Under the pieces are notes generated by a model. The model was not told the DNA's origin. It saw nothing but the letters and a program-made list of their open reading frames with translations, and did no database searches. A stretch of DNA of 64,000 nt, from contig JADCFA010000021.1 of NCBI GenBank assembly GCA_020249775.1, positions 248,001 through 312,000 on the forward strand. The letters are read 5' to 3'. This DNA comes from Roseomonas sp. Lineage in GTDB: Bacteria; Pseudomonadota; Alphaproteobacteria; Acetobacterales; Acetobacteraceae. The first letter of the stretch is position 1. Each line of letters starts with the position of its first letter. Made by a program: the position numbers and the translations under genes. Below are positions 46,611 to 58,486 of this stretch, piece by piece.

Positions 46611-47804
46611 ATGGCCTCTAAGCCTCGTCTGCCGCGCGGGCGGCAATTCTTTGCCAATCCCGGCCCGACCAATATTCCTGATTCCGTGCTGCATGCAGTG
46701 GCGCATGTGACTGTTGATTTCAACGATCCCGCCTTCATGCCGGTCTATGATGCCTGCGTTGCGGGGCTGAAGCGCATTCTGAAAACGGAACAGGATGTTT
46801 TCATGTATACCGGGTCAGGCCACGCCGCCTGGGAGGCTAGCCTCGTCAATCTGTTTTCCCCCGGTGACAAGGTTGCCATCATCGAAACCGGCTATTTTTC
46901 ACTGAGCTGGGCGCAGATGGTGAAGGATCTATCCTTGGAAGCGGAAACCATCGCCGCCGATTGGCGCCGTGGTCTGGATTTCGCCGCGCTGCGCGCGACG
47001 CTCGCCGCGGACAAGGCGCATAGCATCAAGGCGATCTGCGCCGTACATAATGAAACCGCGACCGGCATGGTGCTGCCGCTCAAGCAAGTGCGCGCGTTAT
47101 TGGATGAGGTTGGGCATCCCGCCTTGTTGTTGAGCGATACCATCTCCTCACTCGGGTCGCTTGATTTTCGGATGGATGAATGGGGCGTGGATGTCGCGGT
47201 GGGTGGCAGCCAGAAGGGCCTGATGCTGCCAACGGGCATGTCTTTCACCGGCGTTTCAGCCAAGGCGCTGGAAGCGCATAAGACATCGCGCTTGCCGAAA
47301 TCATACCTGTCCTGGACGAATATGCTGACGCGCAAGCACAAATCCTTTGTGGGCACGGTGCCGACCTCGCTCTTCTACGGTTTGCAGGAAAGCCTGCGCC
47401 TGCTGGAAGAAGAAGGACTCGATCAGGTTTTCGCGCGCCATTCGCGGCTTGCGGAAGCGGTGCGGCGCTGCGTGCGGCATTGGTCGGGCAATGCCGGGCC
47501 GCAGCTTTTCTGCACCAATCCGGATCGTTATTCCGATAGCGTGACGGCGGTGATGATGCCCGAAGGCCATGATGCGGAAGCGGTGCGGCGTACGGCACTG
47601 CAAAGCTTCAATGTGTCACTTGGTGGCGGGCTTGGGCCTTTGGGCGGCAAGGTATTCCGCATCGGCCATTTGGGTGATTTGAATGAACCGATGATCCTCG
47701 GCACGCTTTCCGTGGTGGAAATGGCGCTGAAATTGAATGGCGTGCCGCATGCGCCAGGCGGTGTGGCGGCGGCGATGGAATATCTGGCGGAAGCCGCGCG
47801 TTGA
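46611..47804 (+). CDS. Class V aminotransferase (serine/alanine-glyoxylate type)
   Basis: FFANPGPTNIPDSVLHAVAHVTVDFNDPAF; GSGHAAWEASLVNLFSPGD; PLP Lys region VDVAVGGSQKGLMLPTGMSF. Confidence 0.92.
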   Translation: MASKPRLPRGRQFFANPGPTNIPDSVLHAVAHVTVDFNDPAFMPVYDACVAGLKRILKTEQDVFMYTGSGHAAWEASLVNLFSPGDKVAIIETGYFSLSWAQMVKDLSLEAETIAADWRRGLDFAALRATLAADKAHSIKAICAVHNETATGMVLPLKQVRALLDEVGHPALLLSDTISSLGSLDFRMDEWGVDVAVGGSQKGLMLPTGMSFTGVSAKALEAHKTSRLPKSYLSWTNMLTRKHKSFVGTVPTSLFYGLQESLRLLEEEGLDQVFARHSRLAEAVRRCVRHWSGNAGPQLFCTNPDRYSDSVTAVMMPEGHDAEAVRRTALQSFNVSLGGGLGPLGGKVFRIGHLGDLNEPMILGTLSVVEMALKLNGVPHAPGGVAAAMEYLAEAAR

Positions 47805-47815
47805 CGTGAAGTAAG

Positions 47816-47837
47816 GGGCGCGCCATCGCGCGCGCCC
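47816..47837 (+). terminator. GC-rich hairpin after the aminotransferase
   Basis: GGGCGCGC-CATCGC-GCGCGCCC followed by TTC. Confidence 0.45.
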
Positions 47838-47889
47838 TTCATAGACCAGACCGGCGCTTGAAGCCGGCAGAGCAGGAGGAAGCAAGGCA

Positions 47890-50025
47890 ATGTCCACCAC
47901 CCATCGCGGCGTCTATCGCCATGCCGATATGCAGCGGCTGTTCAACCCTGCCTCAATCGCCGTGATCGGCGCTTCCCCGCGCGCAGGTTCCTTCGCGGAT
48001 CGCACCATCAGCGCGCTGTCTGGCTATACGGGCCAGCTGCATTTGGTGAATAGCCGCTATGAAAAGATTGGTGAGCGGCCTTGCTACCCTTCTGTCGCCG
48101 CACTGCCAGAAGTGCCCGATTGCTGCATTGTGGTCGCCGCCAAGGATGCGGTGGAAGAAATCGCGACCGATTGCGCCAAGGCCGGTGTGGGCGGCGTGAT
48201 GATTTATGCCTCTGGCTTTTCGGAAACCGGACGCGCGGAGGATATTGCGGCTCAGCAGCGCCTGGCCGCCATTGGGCGTGATGCGGGCATGCGCATTGTC
48301 GGGCCGAATTGCATCGGCATGTTGAATTTCGGCAGCAAGGCCGGTGTGACCTTCATGATTCCGCCGCCCATGGAGGCACCCTTGCCACATGCGCTGGGCC
48401 TGGTCAGCCAATCCGGCGCGCTTGGCTTTTCCTTGGCGCAGGCGGTAATGCGTGGCGTTTCCGTCAGCCACCTTCTCACCACCGGCAATTCTTCCGATAT
48501 TGATGTCGCGGATTGCGTTTCCTTCCTGGCGGATGATCCTTCCTGTCGCGCGATTGCCTGTGTTTTTGAAGGCATGCCAGACCCGATGCGCTTCATTGAA
48601 GCGGCACAAATCGCCGATGCTGCTGACAAGCCCTTGATTGTCTTCAAGCTTGGCACGGGCGAGCAAGGCGCAGCGGCGGCGATGTCGCATACCGGGTCAC
48701 TCGCGGGCTCCCAGGCGGCTTATCGCGCGGCGTTTGAGCGTGCTGGGGCGATCCTGGTGGATAATTTCGAAGCCATGGTGGAAACCGCATCCTTCATGGC
48801 GAAAGCACCTAAGCCCAAGGCGCGTGGTGTTGCGGTGGTGGCCGTCTCGGGCGGGGCGGCGATCATGTCCGCCGATCGCGCGGAAGAACGCGGTATTCCG
48901 CTGCCGCAGCCAACGCCGCCGGTGCAGGCCATTCTGGAATCGCGCATTCCGGATTTCGGTTCCGCGCGCAATCCTTGCGATGTGACCGCGCAAGTCGCCA
49001 ATGATCCGGAAAGCCTGACGGCGTGTGCCTCTGCCATGCTGGGTGAGGATCATTACGGCACGCTGCTTTACGCACAGATCTATTCGACCGAGCTTTCCGC
49101 CAAGCGCCCCGGCGAATTGGCTGCCATTGCAGAAAAGCATGACAAGCCGATTTGCGTGGTGTGGACCACGGAATGGCTGGAAGGTTTTGGCTCAAAGGAA
49201 GCGGAGCAGAATCCGCGTATCGGGCTGTTCCGATCCATGGATCGGTGCTTCGCTACACTCGATCATTGGCATAAGCGCGAAGAACGACGCGGCGCTGGCC
49301 CGCGGCAATATCAGCGCCTGGCGCGCCCCGAAGCGGCGCAGGAAGCGGCGGCGCTGATCAAGGCTGCGCAGGATCGCACGCTGACCGAACGCGAAGCGAA
49401 GCAGGTGCTGGCCGCTTATGGCGTGCCGGTGGTGCCGGAACGGCTGACCAGCACGGAAGATGAGGCGCTCGCCGCCGCCAAGGCGCTTGGTTGGCCGGTC
49501 GCGATCAAGGTGGAAAGCCCGGATTTGCCGCATAAGACCGAAGCGGGTGTGATCAGGCTGAAATTGAAGGATGAGGCTGAATTGCGCGATGCCTTCCGCG
49601 CTGTCATGGCCAATGCAAAGCACCATGCGCCGAATGCGCGCATCAATGGTGTGTTGGTGCAGCCCATGGCGAAGCCGGGCGTGGAAATCATGGTGGGTGC
49701 CCGCATTGACCCGCTGATGGGGCCGCTGGTGGTGGTTGGCCTGGGTGGTGTGCTGGTGGAATTGATGCGCGATTCTGCGCTGGCGCTGGCACCTGTCACC
49801 AAGACGGAAGCGCGTGATTTGCTGGGCCGCCTGAAAGGCCGCGCGGCGCTGGAAGGCTTCCGTGGTGCACCGGCGGCCGATATGGATCGGCTTTCGGATA
49901 TCATTGTCCGGCTGTCGGAATTCGCCGCCGATCAGCGTGATCTGATCGCCGAGCTTGATGTGAACCCCATTATCATCGCCGGCAGTGACGCTGTTGCGGT
50001 GGATGCGCTGATTGTGAAAGCCTGA
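47890..50025 (+). CDS. ADP-forming acyl-CoA synthetase (acetate--CoA ligase family, fused alpha-beta)
   Basis: FNPASIAVIGASPRAGSFADRTISAL; LVSQSGALGFSLAQAVMRGVSVSHLLTTGNSSDIDVADCVSFLADD; C-terminal ATP-grasp WPVAIKVESPDLPHKTEAGVIRLKL. Confidence 0.94.
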   Translation: MSTTHRGVYRHADMQRLFNPASIAVIGASPRAGSFADRTISALSGYTGQLHLVNSRYEKIGERPCYPSVAALPEVPDCCIVVAAKDAVEEIATDCAKAGVGGVMIYASGFSETGRAEDIAAQQRLAAIGRDAGMRIVGPNCIGMLNFGSKAGVTFMIPPPMEAPLPHALGLVSQSGALGFSLAQAVMRGVSVSHLLTTGNSSDIDVADCVSFLADDPSCRAIACVFEGMPDPMRFIEAAQIADAADKPLIVFKLGTGEQGAAAAMSHTGSLAGSQAAYRAAFERAGAILVDNFEAMVETASFMAKAPKPKARGVAVVAVSGGAAIMSADRAEERGIPLPQPTPPVQAILESRIPDFGSARNPCDVTAQVANDPESLTACASAMLGEDHYGTLLYAQIYSTELSAKRPGELAAIAEKHDKPICVVWTTEWLEGFGSKEAEQNPRIGLFRSMDRCFATLDHWHKREERRGAGPRQYQRLARPEAAQEAAALIKAAQDRTLTEREAKQVLAAYGVPVVPERLTSTEDEALAAAKALGWPVAIKVESPDLPHKTEAGVIRLKLKDEAELRDAFRAVMANAKHHAPNARINGVLVQPMAKPGVEIMVGARIDPLMGPLVVVGLGGVLVELMRDSALALAPVTKTEARDLLGRLKGRAALEGFRGAPAADMDRLSDIIVRLSEFAADQRDLIAELDVNPIIIAGSDAVAVDALIVKA

Positions 50026-50034
50026 GGCAGCGCC

Positions 50035-50991
50035 ATGACCAAACCGCTTTTCCTGCTTTGGACCGATGGCGCGGATGCCTATCGCAAGGCGATTACCCAT
50101 GCCGGGCTTGACCAGCGCATCCGGCTTGAAGAATTGGCGCGCAACGCAACCCCAAGCGCCGAGCAATTGCAGGAAGCGGAGGCGATGCTGACCTGGGGTC
50201 CACCGGCCGGAACACTCGCGCAAATGCCGAAGCTCCGTTGGGCGCAAGCGCTGACCGCCGGTGTGGAACATTGGCTTGCGCGCGCTGATCTGCCGCCTGG
50301 CCAGACGCTGACTTGCGCGCGGGGGACGCATCGCGTGCAAATGCCGGAAAATATCCTGGGCGCGCTGTTTCACATCACGAAACCCTATGCCGCGATTGTC
50401 GGTGACAATGCCGCTGCCACCTGGACACGCCGGGTTTCCACCACGCTTGCTGGGCAGACGCTTGGCATTCTTGGCCTTGGTGCGATTGGGCAGGAATTGG
50501 CGCGCAAAGCCTCAGCCCTTGAAATGCGCGTCATCGGCACGCGCCGCGCTGGCGGTACGTTGCCGCATGTGGAACGGGTTTACACCCCGGCGGAAACCGA
50601 TGAGGTGCTGGCGCAATCCGATTTCGTGGTGCTGCTACTGCCCGCCACGCCCGAGACGGAGAACATCATCAATGCCGCGCGGCTTGCGCGCATGAAGAAA
50701 ACCGCCTGGCTGCTCAATTTCGGCCGTGGCGCCTTGATTGATGATGCGGCTTTGGTGGCCGCCGCCAAATCCGGCACCATTGCCGGTGCGATCCTGGATG
50801 TATTCCGCCAGGAACCTTTGCCCAAGGAAGACCCTTTCTGGAGCACGGAAAACATCCTGGTGCTGCCACATATTGGCGGGCTGCATCCTGAACGCGATTC
50901 GATGGTGGCGGCGCTGCTGGTGGAAAACCTGCGCCGCTTTTTGGATGGCGCGCCGCTCAAGGAAGTGGTGGACCGCAAGGCGGGTTACTGA
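50035..50991 (+). CDS. D-2-hydroxyacid dehydrogenase family protein
   Basis: GQTLGILGLGAIGQELARKASALEMRVIGTRR; LLNFGRGALIDDAALVAAAKSGTIAGAILDVFRQEPLPKEDPFWSTENILVLPHIGG. Confidence 0.93.
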   Translation: MTKPLFLLWTDGADAYRKAITHAGLDQRIRLEELARNATPSAEQLQEAEAMLTWGPPAGTLAQMPKLRWAQALTAGVEHWLARADLPPGQTLTCARGTHRVQMPENILGALFHITKPYAAIVGDNAAATWTRRVSTTLAGQTLGILGLGAIGQELARKASALEMRVIGTRRAGGTLPHVERVYTPAETDEVLAQSDFVVLLLPATPETENIINAARLARMKKTAWLLNFGRGALIDDAALVAAAKSGTIAGAILDVFRQEPLPKEDPFWSTENILVLPHIGGLHPERDSMVAALLVENLRRFLDGAPLKEVVDRKAGY

Positions 50992-50994
50992 ACC

Positions 50995-51765
50995 ATGGCC
51001 TATGTGCCCTTCGATCTCAGCGGCAAGGTTGCACTGATCACGGGCGGCAATTCCGGCATTGGGCTTGGCATGGCCCGCGCCCTTGCCGAAGCGGGCGCTG
51101 ATATCGCGATTTGGGGCAGCAATGCCACGAAAAACGCAGCCGCTTTGGAAAGCCTGAAGCCGCTTGGCGTGCGCCTGCATGCACTTACCTGCGATATCAG
51201 CGATGAAGCGGCGGTGGAGGCCGCCTTCGCGCAAACCGTCGCACAGCTTGGCCGTGTGGATGCCTGTTTCGCCAATGCCGGCACCTATGGCCATGCCGCG
51301 CGCTTCACCGCGCTGGAAACCGCCGAATGGCAGCGCGTGATGCGCATCAATCTGGATGGCGCTTTTTTCACGCTGCGCGCTGCGGCACGGCATATGGTGG
51401 AACGCGGGGGCGGTGGTTCCCTGGTTGCCACCGCATCGCTGGCTGCCATTGAAGGCGCGGCACGCAATGCGCATTACGGCGCCACCAAGGGCGCGCTGGT
51501 GGCCATGATACGCGCCCTGGCCGTTGAGATGGCCCGGCATGGCATTCGCGCCAATGCCATCCTACCCGGCTGGATCGAAACCGCCATGACCGCCGGCAAT
51601 GTCGCGGATGAGCGTTTCAGCAGCGCCGTGCTACCCCGCATCCCGGCCAGGCGCTGGGGCCAGCCCGCGGATTTCGGCGGCATTGCGATTTATCTGGCAA
51701 GCGATGCTTCTGCCTATCATTCCGGCGATTGCCTGGTGATTGATGGCGGCTATTCGCTGTTCTGA
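50995..51765 (+). CDS. SDR family oxidoreductase
   Basis: FDLSGKVALITGGNSGIGLGMARALAEAGADIAIWG; NAG; YGATKGA catalytic YxxxK. Confidence 0.94.
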   Translation: MAYVPFDLSGKVALITGGNSGIGLGMARALAEAGADIAIWGSNATKNAAALESLKPLGVRLHALTCDISDEAAVEAAFAQTVAQLGRVDACFANAGTYGHAARFTALETAEWQRVMRINLDGAFFTLRAAARHMVERGGGGSLVATASLAAIEGAARNAHYGATKGALVAMIRALAVEMARHGIRANAILPGWIETAMTAGNVADERFSSAVLPRIPARRWGQPADFGGIAIYLASDASAYHSGDCLVIDGGYSLF

Positions 51766-51814
51766 CCCCCCTCTGGACCCCGGACCCCGGCTTGGGTTAG
51801 GAAGGCGCTGCGTT

Positions 51815-51897
51815 GCCCCTGTGGCGGAACGGTAGACGCAGACGACTCAAAATCGTCCGCCCGTAAGGGCATGGGAGTTCGAGTCTCCCTGGGGGCA
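51815..51897 (+). tRNA. tRNA-Leu(CAA)
   Basis: GCCCCTG...GACGA-CTCAAAA-TCGTC anticodon arm, long variable arm CGCCCGTAAGGGCATG, T-arm GGGAG-TTCGAGT-CTCCC, acceptor TGGGGGC, A73; CCA not encoded. Confidence 0.95.
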
Positions 51898-51932
51898 TTC
51901 CAAACCAGCGACATTTTCGTGATTGAGGATGT

Positions 51933-52009
51933 TGGGGCGACCAACGGGACTCGAACCCGTGACATCCAAGACCACAACCTGGCGCTCTACCAACTGAGCT
52001 ATGGCCGCC
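51933..52009 (-). tRNA. tRNA-His(GTG), CCA encoded
   Basis: G(-1)GCGGCCATAGCTCAGTTGGTAGAGCGCCAGGTTGTGGTCTTGGATGTCACGGGTTCGAGTCCCGTTGGTCGCC-CCA; anticodon loop TTGTGGT; G-1:C73 pair diagnostic for His. Confidence 0.95.
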
Positions 52010-52102
52010 ACCAACGGGGCTGAGATAGGCCCGGGCGCCGGGCCGCGTCAACCGCGAAGCCTTGGGTTGCGCTTGAATGGCGTAAAATGACATGGTTGGC
52101 GC

Positions 52103-53329
52103 ATGACCCAAGCTGCACCTGCCCGCCCCCTGGCCCTGCCGATTGCACTGGTGATCGCTTGCGCCATTGGCGGCGCCATGCTCGCGATGGGGTTGCGCCA
52201 ATCCTTCGGCCTGTTCCTGGCGCCCATGACCGCCGAACATGGCTGGGCGGCGCGGGATTTCGCCTTCGCCATCGGCCTGCAGGTGCTGATCAATGGCATC
52301 AGCCAACCCTTCATGGGCCAGCTTGCAGATCGCTTCGGCGGTCGGCGCGTGGTGATGGGCGGCGCGTTGCTGTATTGCACCGCCATCCTGGGCATGGCGC
52401 TGTCTGAATCCGTTCTGCCCTTCACCTTCTTCGCGGGTCTGATCCTGGGCATGGCGGTCTCGGCGGCTGGGATGCCGACCATCATCGCCAGCCTGACGCG
52501 CATGCTGCCGCCGGAAATGCGCGGGCGCGCGACAGGGCTTGGCACGGCGGGGTCTTCGGCCGGGCAGTTTCTGGTGGTACCTTTGGCGGGCTTCGCCATT
52601 CAGGGCTTTGGCTGGCAGGGCGCGTTATTCGCCATGGCGATTGCGGCCCTGTTCATGATCCCGCTTGCGCTGCCGCTGGCCGATAAGCAGCCAGCAGCCG
52701 CACCAGGTGTGGCCGCAGATAATGAAACCGCGCGGTCCGCCATGGGCCGCGCTTTGCGTGACCCGAGCTTCTGGTATCTGTCTTCCGGCAATTTTGTCTG
52801 CGGGCTGCATGTGTCCTTCCTGACCGTGCATTTGCCGGGCTTTGTGCATAGTTGCGGCCTGCCGCTTTATGTTGGTGCTGGCGCCATTTCCATGATCGGG
52901 CTGTTCAACATCATTGGATCATTGGCTGCCGGGGAATTGTCTCAGCGTTGGAAGCGGCGCGAATTGCTGGTTGGCATTTTCGCCGCGCGCGCCGTGCTGA
53001 TGACGGTGTTTTTGCTGTCAGAGAAAACCACCGCAACCGTAATGATTTTCTCTGCCATGATGGGTTTGCTGTGGCTTTCCACCGTACCGCCGAGCCTTGC
53101 GCTTTGCGCGCGCAATTGGGGCTTGCGGTGGCTGGCCACGATTTTCGGCATGGTCTTTGTCAGCCATCAGATTGGCGGCTTCACCGGCGCCTTCCTGGGC
53201 GGGATTATTTTTGACCGCACCGGGTCTTATGATCTGATGTGGGTCATCGGCATCCTGGCCGCGGTCTTTGCCGCCGTGATCCATATGCCGATGCGTGACG
53301 GCCCGCGCACCCAGCCCGCGACCGCCTGA
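52103..53329 (+). CDS. MFS transporter (monocarboxylate/oxalate-formate type)
   Basis: Multi-TM 408 aa; GLRQSFGLFLAPMTAEHGWAARDFAFAIGLQVLINGISQPFMGQLADRFGGRRVVMGGALLY. Confidence 0.92.
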   Translation: MTQAAPARPLALPIALVIACAIGGAMLAMGLRQSFGLFLAPMTAEHGWAARDFAFAIGLQVLINGISQPFMGQLADRFGGRRVVMGGALLYCTAILGMALSESVLPFTFFAGLILGMAVSAAGMPTIIASLTRMLPPEMRGRATGLGTAGSSAGQFLVVPLAGFAIQGFGWQGALFAMAIAALFMIPLALPLADKQPAAAPGVAADNETARSAMGRALRDPSFWYLSSGNFVCGLHVSFLTVHLPGFVHSCGLPLYVGAGAISMIGLFNIIGSLAAGELSQRWKRRELLVGIFAARAVLMTVFLLSEKTTATVMIFSAMMGLLWLSTVPPSLALCARNWGLRWLATIFGMVFVSHQIGGFTGAFLGGIIFDRTGSYDLMWVIGILAAVFAAVIHMPMRDGPRTQPATA

Positions 53330-53350
53330 GTATATTCGAGAGGGTTTTCC

Positions 53351-53983
53351 ATGCGCCTTGCCTTGATCCATGCGCTCCGCCATTCGCCACCGCCGATTGA
53401 AGCCGCCTTCGCGCGGCTTTGGCCCGGCCAGACATTGATGAATTTGCTGGATGACAGCCTTTCGGCCGATCTGGCGCGTGAGGGCAAACTCACGCCCCGC
53501 ATGACGGAACGTTTCTTGACCCTGGCGCGCTATGCCGCCGACACCGGGGCGGATGGTATCCTGTTCACCTGTTCCGCCTTCGGCCCCTGCATTGAAGCCT
53601 GCGCGCGTGATCTGGCGCCGATGCCCGTGCTGAAACCGAATGAGGCGATGATCGAAGAAGCCATCACCAAGGGCAAGCGCATCGGGCTTTTGGTGACTTT
53701 CGCCGGCACGATTCCTTCCATGATTCCGGAATTCCCACCGGGCATTACCGTGGTGCCGAAACTCGCTGAAGGTGCCTTGGCCGCGTTGGATGCGGGGGAT
53801 TTTGCCACGCATGACCGGCTGGCGGCGGAAGCGGCGCGGGATTTGGCGGATTGTGATGCGATTGCGCTTGGCCAGTTCAGCCTGGCGCGCGCGAAGGCTT
53901 TGGTGGAACAGGCGACGGGCAAGCCCGTACTGACCACGCCGGATAGTGCGGTGGTGAAGCTGAAGCGGCTGCTGGGCGGGTGA
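53351..53983 (+). CDS. Asp/Glu racemase family protein
   Basis: MRLALIHALRHSPPPIEAAFARLWPGQTLMNLLDDSLSADLAREGKLTPRM; GADGILFTCSAFGPCIEA. Confidence 0.88.
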   Translation: MRLALIHALRHSPPPIEAAFARLWPGQTLMNLLDDSLSADLAREGKLTPRMTERFLTLARYAADTGADGILFTCSAFGPCIEACARDLAPMPVLKPNEAMIEEAITKGKRIGLLVTFAGTIPSMIPEFPPGITVVPKLAEGALAALDAGDFATHDRLAAEAARDLADCDAIALGQFSLARAKALVEQATGKPVLTTPDSAVVKLKRLLGG

Positions 53984-53996
53984 TGGCCTCAGCGCA

Positions 53997-54521
53997 TCAG
54001 GCGGTCAACCCCAGCGCCTGAAGATCCAAAACCCAAGGCAAATCCGTATCACCCGTCGCCGCCCCCGCGCGCGTCAGTAGCGCATGCGCCTGGCCGCGAT
54101 GATGCGTCTGGTGATTGAAGAAATGCCCGACCGTGATCCAATAGGGCATGCGCATTTCCCGCCCGGCGATACCAGAATACCAGATCAGCGGCCCAGCCAG
54201 GCGTTCGGGCGTGAGGCTTGCCGCCCAGGCTTCAATCTTCGCATCCGCAGCCGCGCGGCGCGATTTCAACTCCGCCCAATCCGTGATCATGACAGGGCTT
54301 TGCTGCATGCCGACGGCAGGTTTGTCCCAAGCATCAAAGCGGCTCATCCAAGTGGTATCGCCCCAAAGCAAATGGCAAAGCGTGCCCTGAATGCTGCCCC
54401 AAAAGGCGCCACCATCCGCCTGCCGCGTGCCGGCATCCAGCCCATCCGCAGCCGCATAAAGTCGGCGATTCATCTCAGTGTTATAGGCCGCCATCATGCG
54501 GCACCAATCGGGCGAGATCAT
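53997..54521 (-). CDS. DinB family protein
   Basis: MMAAYNTEMNRRLYAAADGL...GSIQGTLCHLLWGDTTWMSRFD...GHFFNHQTHHRGQAHALLTRAG (His triad). Confidence 0.92.
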   Translation of the reverse strand: MISPDWCRMMAAYNTEMNRRLYAAADGLDAGTRQADGGAFWGSIQGTLCHLLWGDTTWMSRFDAWDKPAVGMQQSPVMITDWAELKSRRAAADAKIEAWAASLTPERLAGPLIWYSGIAGREMRMPYWITVGHFFNHQTHHRGQAHALLTRAGAATGDTDLPWVLDLQALGLTA

Positions 54522-55513
54522 GCGTCTCCTATCTGCTTGTAGAAAAACACGGTCGCCGAAGCGCTGCCATCCGCATTCAGCGCAAAGCCCGGAATGCGCC
54601 CGGCTTCCTGCCAGCCAAGACGGCGATACAAAGCCTCACCGGCATCATCGGCGCGCGTATCAAGCGTCAGCAAGCGCCGCCCGCGCTGCACCGCTTCCGC
54701 TTCCAAAGCGGCCATCAGCGCCTGCCCGACGCCACGCCGCCGCGCTGCCGGATGCACCAATAGCTTCGCCACTTCGGCGCGGTGCGGCTGATTGGGTGGC
54801 ATGGCCAGATCAAGCGTGACGGTGCCCACCAGCGCGCCATCCGCCCAGGCAATCCAAATGGCTTTCTTGCCAAGCGCAATATCGGCCAGGCTGCGGCGCC
54901 AGAAGCCCTGCGCGGCCTCGACACTTAGCGGCGGCAGGAAGGACACCGAAGCGCCGGCAGTAACACAGGCCATCAGGATATCAGCCAAGGGCCTTTCGGC
55001 ATGCTCGGCGGCCGAGGCATCCAGCAGATGCACCGCCACACCGCGCGCCGGCTTGATGAAAGGAAATTCCAGCGAATTGGAAAGATCATTCAAAACGCGG
55101 ATCGGCCCCTGCCGCACATAACCAAGCTTCGCGTAGAATGTATGCGCGCGGGTGAAGCGTGTGTCGGACCAAAGCCGGATCACCTCGGCGCCCGCGTCAC
55201 GCGCATGGGCTTCGGCGGTGCTGAGCAAGGCCGCTGCCACGCCGGTGCCGCGTTGGCTCGCCGCGACATACATGCGGCAAATCTCCCAATCCGGCGTGCC
55301 GGGCAGAGGATGCGTGCCCACCATGCCGACCACCGTGCCCGCATCTTCCGCGACCCAGAGCGCGCCATCTTGCGCGGCGAAATGGCTGGCGAGAGCGCGA
55401 AGCTCCGGCACTTCCCCATCCAGATCAAAAACGCAGCCGGGATATTCAGCCCAGCAATCCCGGATCAGCGCAATGAAGCCCGCCGCATCCGAATCACGCC
55501 CGGCGCGGAGCAT
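54518..55513 (-). CDS. Tandem-domain GNAT N-acetyltransferase
   Basis: 331 aa with two GNAT signatures: MYVAASQRGTGVAAALLSTAEAHARDAGA and LLVHPAARRRGVGQALMAALEAEA. Confidence 0.9.
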   Translation of the reverse strand: MLRAGRDSDAAGFIALIRDCWAEYPGCVFDLDGEVPELRALASHFAAQDGALWVAEDAGTVVGMVGTHPLPGTPDWEICRMYVAASQRGTGVAAALLSTAEAHARDAGAEVIRLWSDTRFTRAHTFYAKLGYVRQGPIRVLNDLSNSLEFPFIKPARGVAVHLLDASAAEHAERPLADILMACVTAGASVSFLPPLSVEAAQGFWRRSLADIALGKKAIWIAWADGALVGTVTLDLAMPPNQPHRAEVAKLLVHPAARRRGVGQALMAALEAEAVQRGRRLLTLDTRADDAGEALYRRLGWQEAGRIPGFALNADGSASATVFFYKQIGDA

Positions 55514-55520
55514 GGCGTGT

Positions 55521-56729
55521 TCAGCTCAATTCGCGGCAGAATTCCTGAATGCGGCCGCAGGCCTCACGCAGGTTTTCCGTATTGGTCGCATAGGAAATCC
55601 GCAAATAGGGGGACATGCCATAGGCCGTGCCCTGCACGGTCGCGACATATTTTTCTTCAAGCAGCGCCATGGCGAAATCCGTATCGGTTTCGATCTTGCG
55701 CCCGCCCCTGCTGGTTTTGCCGATGCAGCCGGCGATATTCGGGAAGACGTAAAACGCCCCTTCCGGCTTATGGCAGGAAATCCCTGGTGCGGCATTCAAC
55801 ATCTCCACCACCAGATCACGGCGCTGGCGATATTCCTCTGCCCTTTCGCGCACCAGTTCCTGCGGGCCATCCAAGGCAGCGGCGACCGCAGCCTGTGAGA
55901 TGGTGGAAACCCCCGCCGTCGCCTGGCCCTGCATATTCATCATGCCCTTGATCAGCGCCTTGGGCCCGCCACAAAAGCCGATGCGCCAGCCGGTCATGGC
56001 ATAGGTTTTGGACGCGCCATTCACCGTGAGGGTACGGTCCTTCAGGCGCGGTTCCACATCGGCAATGGTGCAGAATTCGAACCCGTCATAGATCAGGTGT
56101 TCATACATATCATCGGTCATGATCCAGACATGCGGGTGCTTCATCAGCACCGCCGCAATCGCCTGCATTTCCGCGCGTGAACAGGCGGCACCCGTAGGAT
56201 TATTCGGGAAATTCAGCATGACCCATTTGGTCTTCGGCGTGATGGCGGCGTCCAAATCCTCCGGCCGCAGCTTGAAGCCGTTATTTTGCGGGCAATTGAT
56301 GGTCACCGGCACACCGCCCGCAACCTTCGCCATTTCCGCGTAGGAGACCCAGTAGGGCGCGGGGATCAGCACCTCATCGCCCGGGTCAACCGTCGCCATG
56401 AAGGCGTTGAAGATGCTCTGCTTGCCACCATTGGTGACCATGATCTCATCCAGCGCGTAATCAAGGTTATTGTCGCGCTTGAATTTCCGCTGCACCGCTT
56501 CCTTGAGCCGCTTGGTGCCATCCTGCGGCGGGTATTTGGTATCGCCCGCCAGTGCGGCCTTGTGCGCCGCTTCAATCGCATGCGGCGGAGAGGGGAAGTC
56601 GGGCTCGCCAGAGGCTAGGCTGATCACCTTGATGCCCTGCGCGGCCAATTCCCGCGCCTTGATCGTCATGATCACGGAAGCAGAGATGGAAACGCGGTTC
56701 AGACGTTCGGCAAGGGCGGGCATCGACAA
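55521..56729 (-). CDS. PLP-dependent aspartate aminotransferase-type enzyme (copy 1)
   Basis: [61 protein letters not shown]. Confidence 0.94.
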   Translation of the reverse strand: MSMPALAERLNRVSISASVIMTIKARELAAQGIKVISLASGEPDFPSPPHAIEAAHKAALAGDTKYPPQDGTKRLKEAVQRKFKRDNNLDYALDEIMVTNGGKQSIFNAFMATVDPGDEVLIPAPYWVSYAEMAKVAGGVPVTINCPQNNGFKLRPEDLDAAITPKTKWVMLNFPNNPTGAACSRAEMQAIAAVLMKHPHVWIMTDDMYEHLIYDGFEFCTIADVEPRLKDRTLTVNGASKTYAMTGWRIGFCGGPKALIKGMMNMQGQATAGVSTISQAAVAAALDGPQELVRERAEEYRQRRDLVVEMLNAAPGISCHKPEGAFYVFPNIAGCIGKTSRGGRKIETDTDFAMALLEEKYVATVQGTAYGMSPYLRISYATNTENLREACGRIQEFCRELS

Positions 56730-56755
56730 GCATTCCTATTTGACAAAGAGTTAGA

Positions 56756-58449
<1,694 letters not shown>

Positions 58450-58486
58450 CTAATCCCGCGCCCCTGCGGCATCAACCCGGGACTGC

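Noticed and set aside
49192-50373. 393-aa minus ORF opposite the acyl-CoA ligase and dehydrogenase
   Set aside because: His/Arg-rich antisense frame spanning two real genes.
51797-52306. 169-aa minus ORF
   Set aside because: Runs through both tRNA genes and is antisense to the MFS start.
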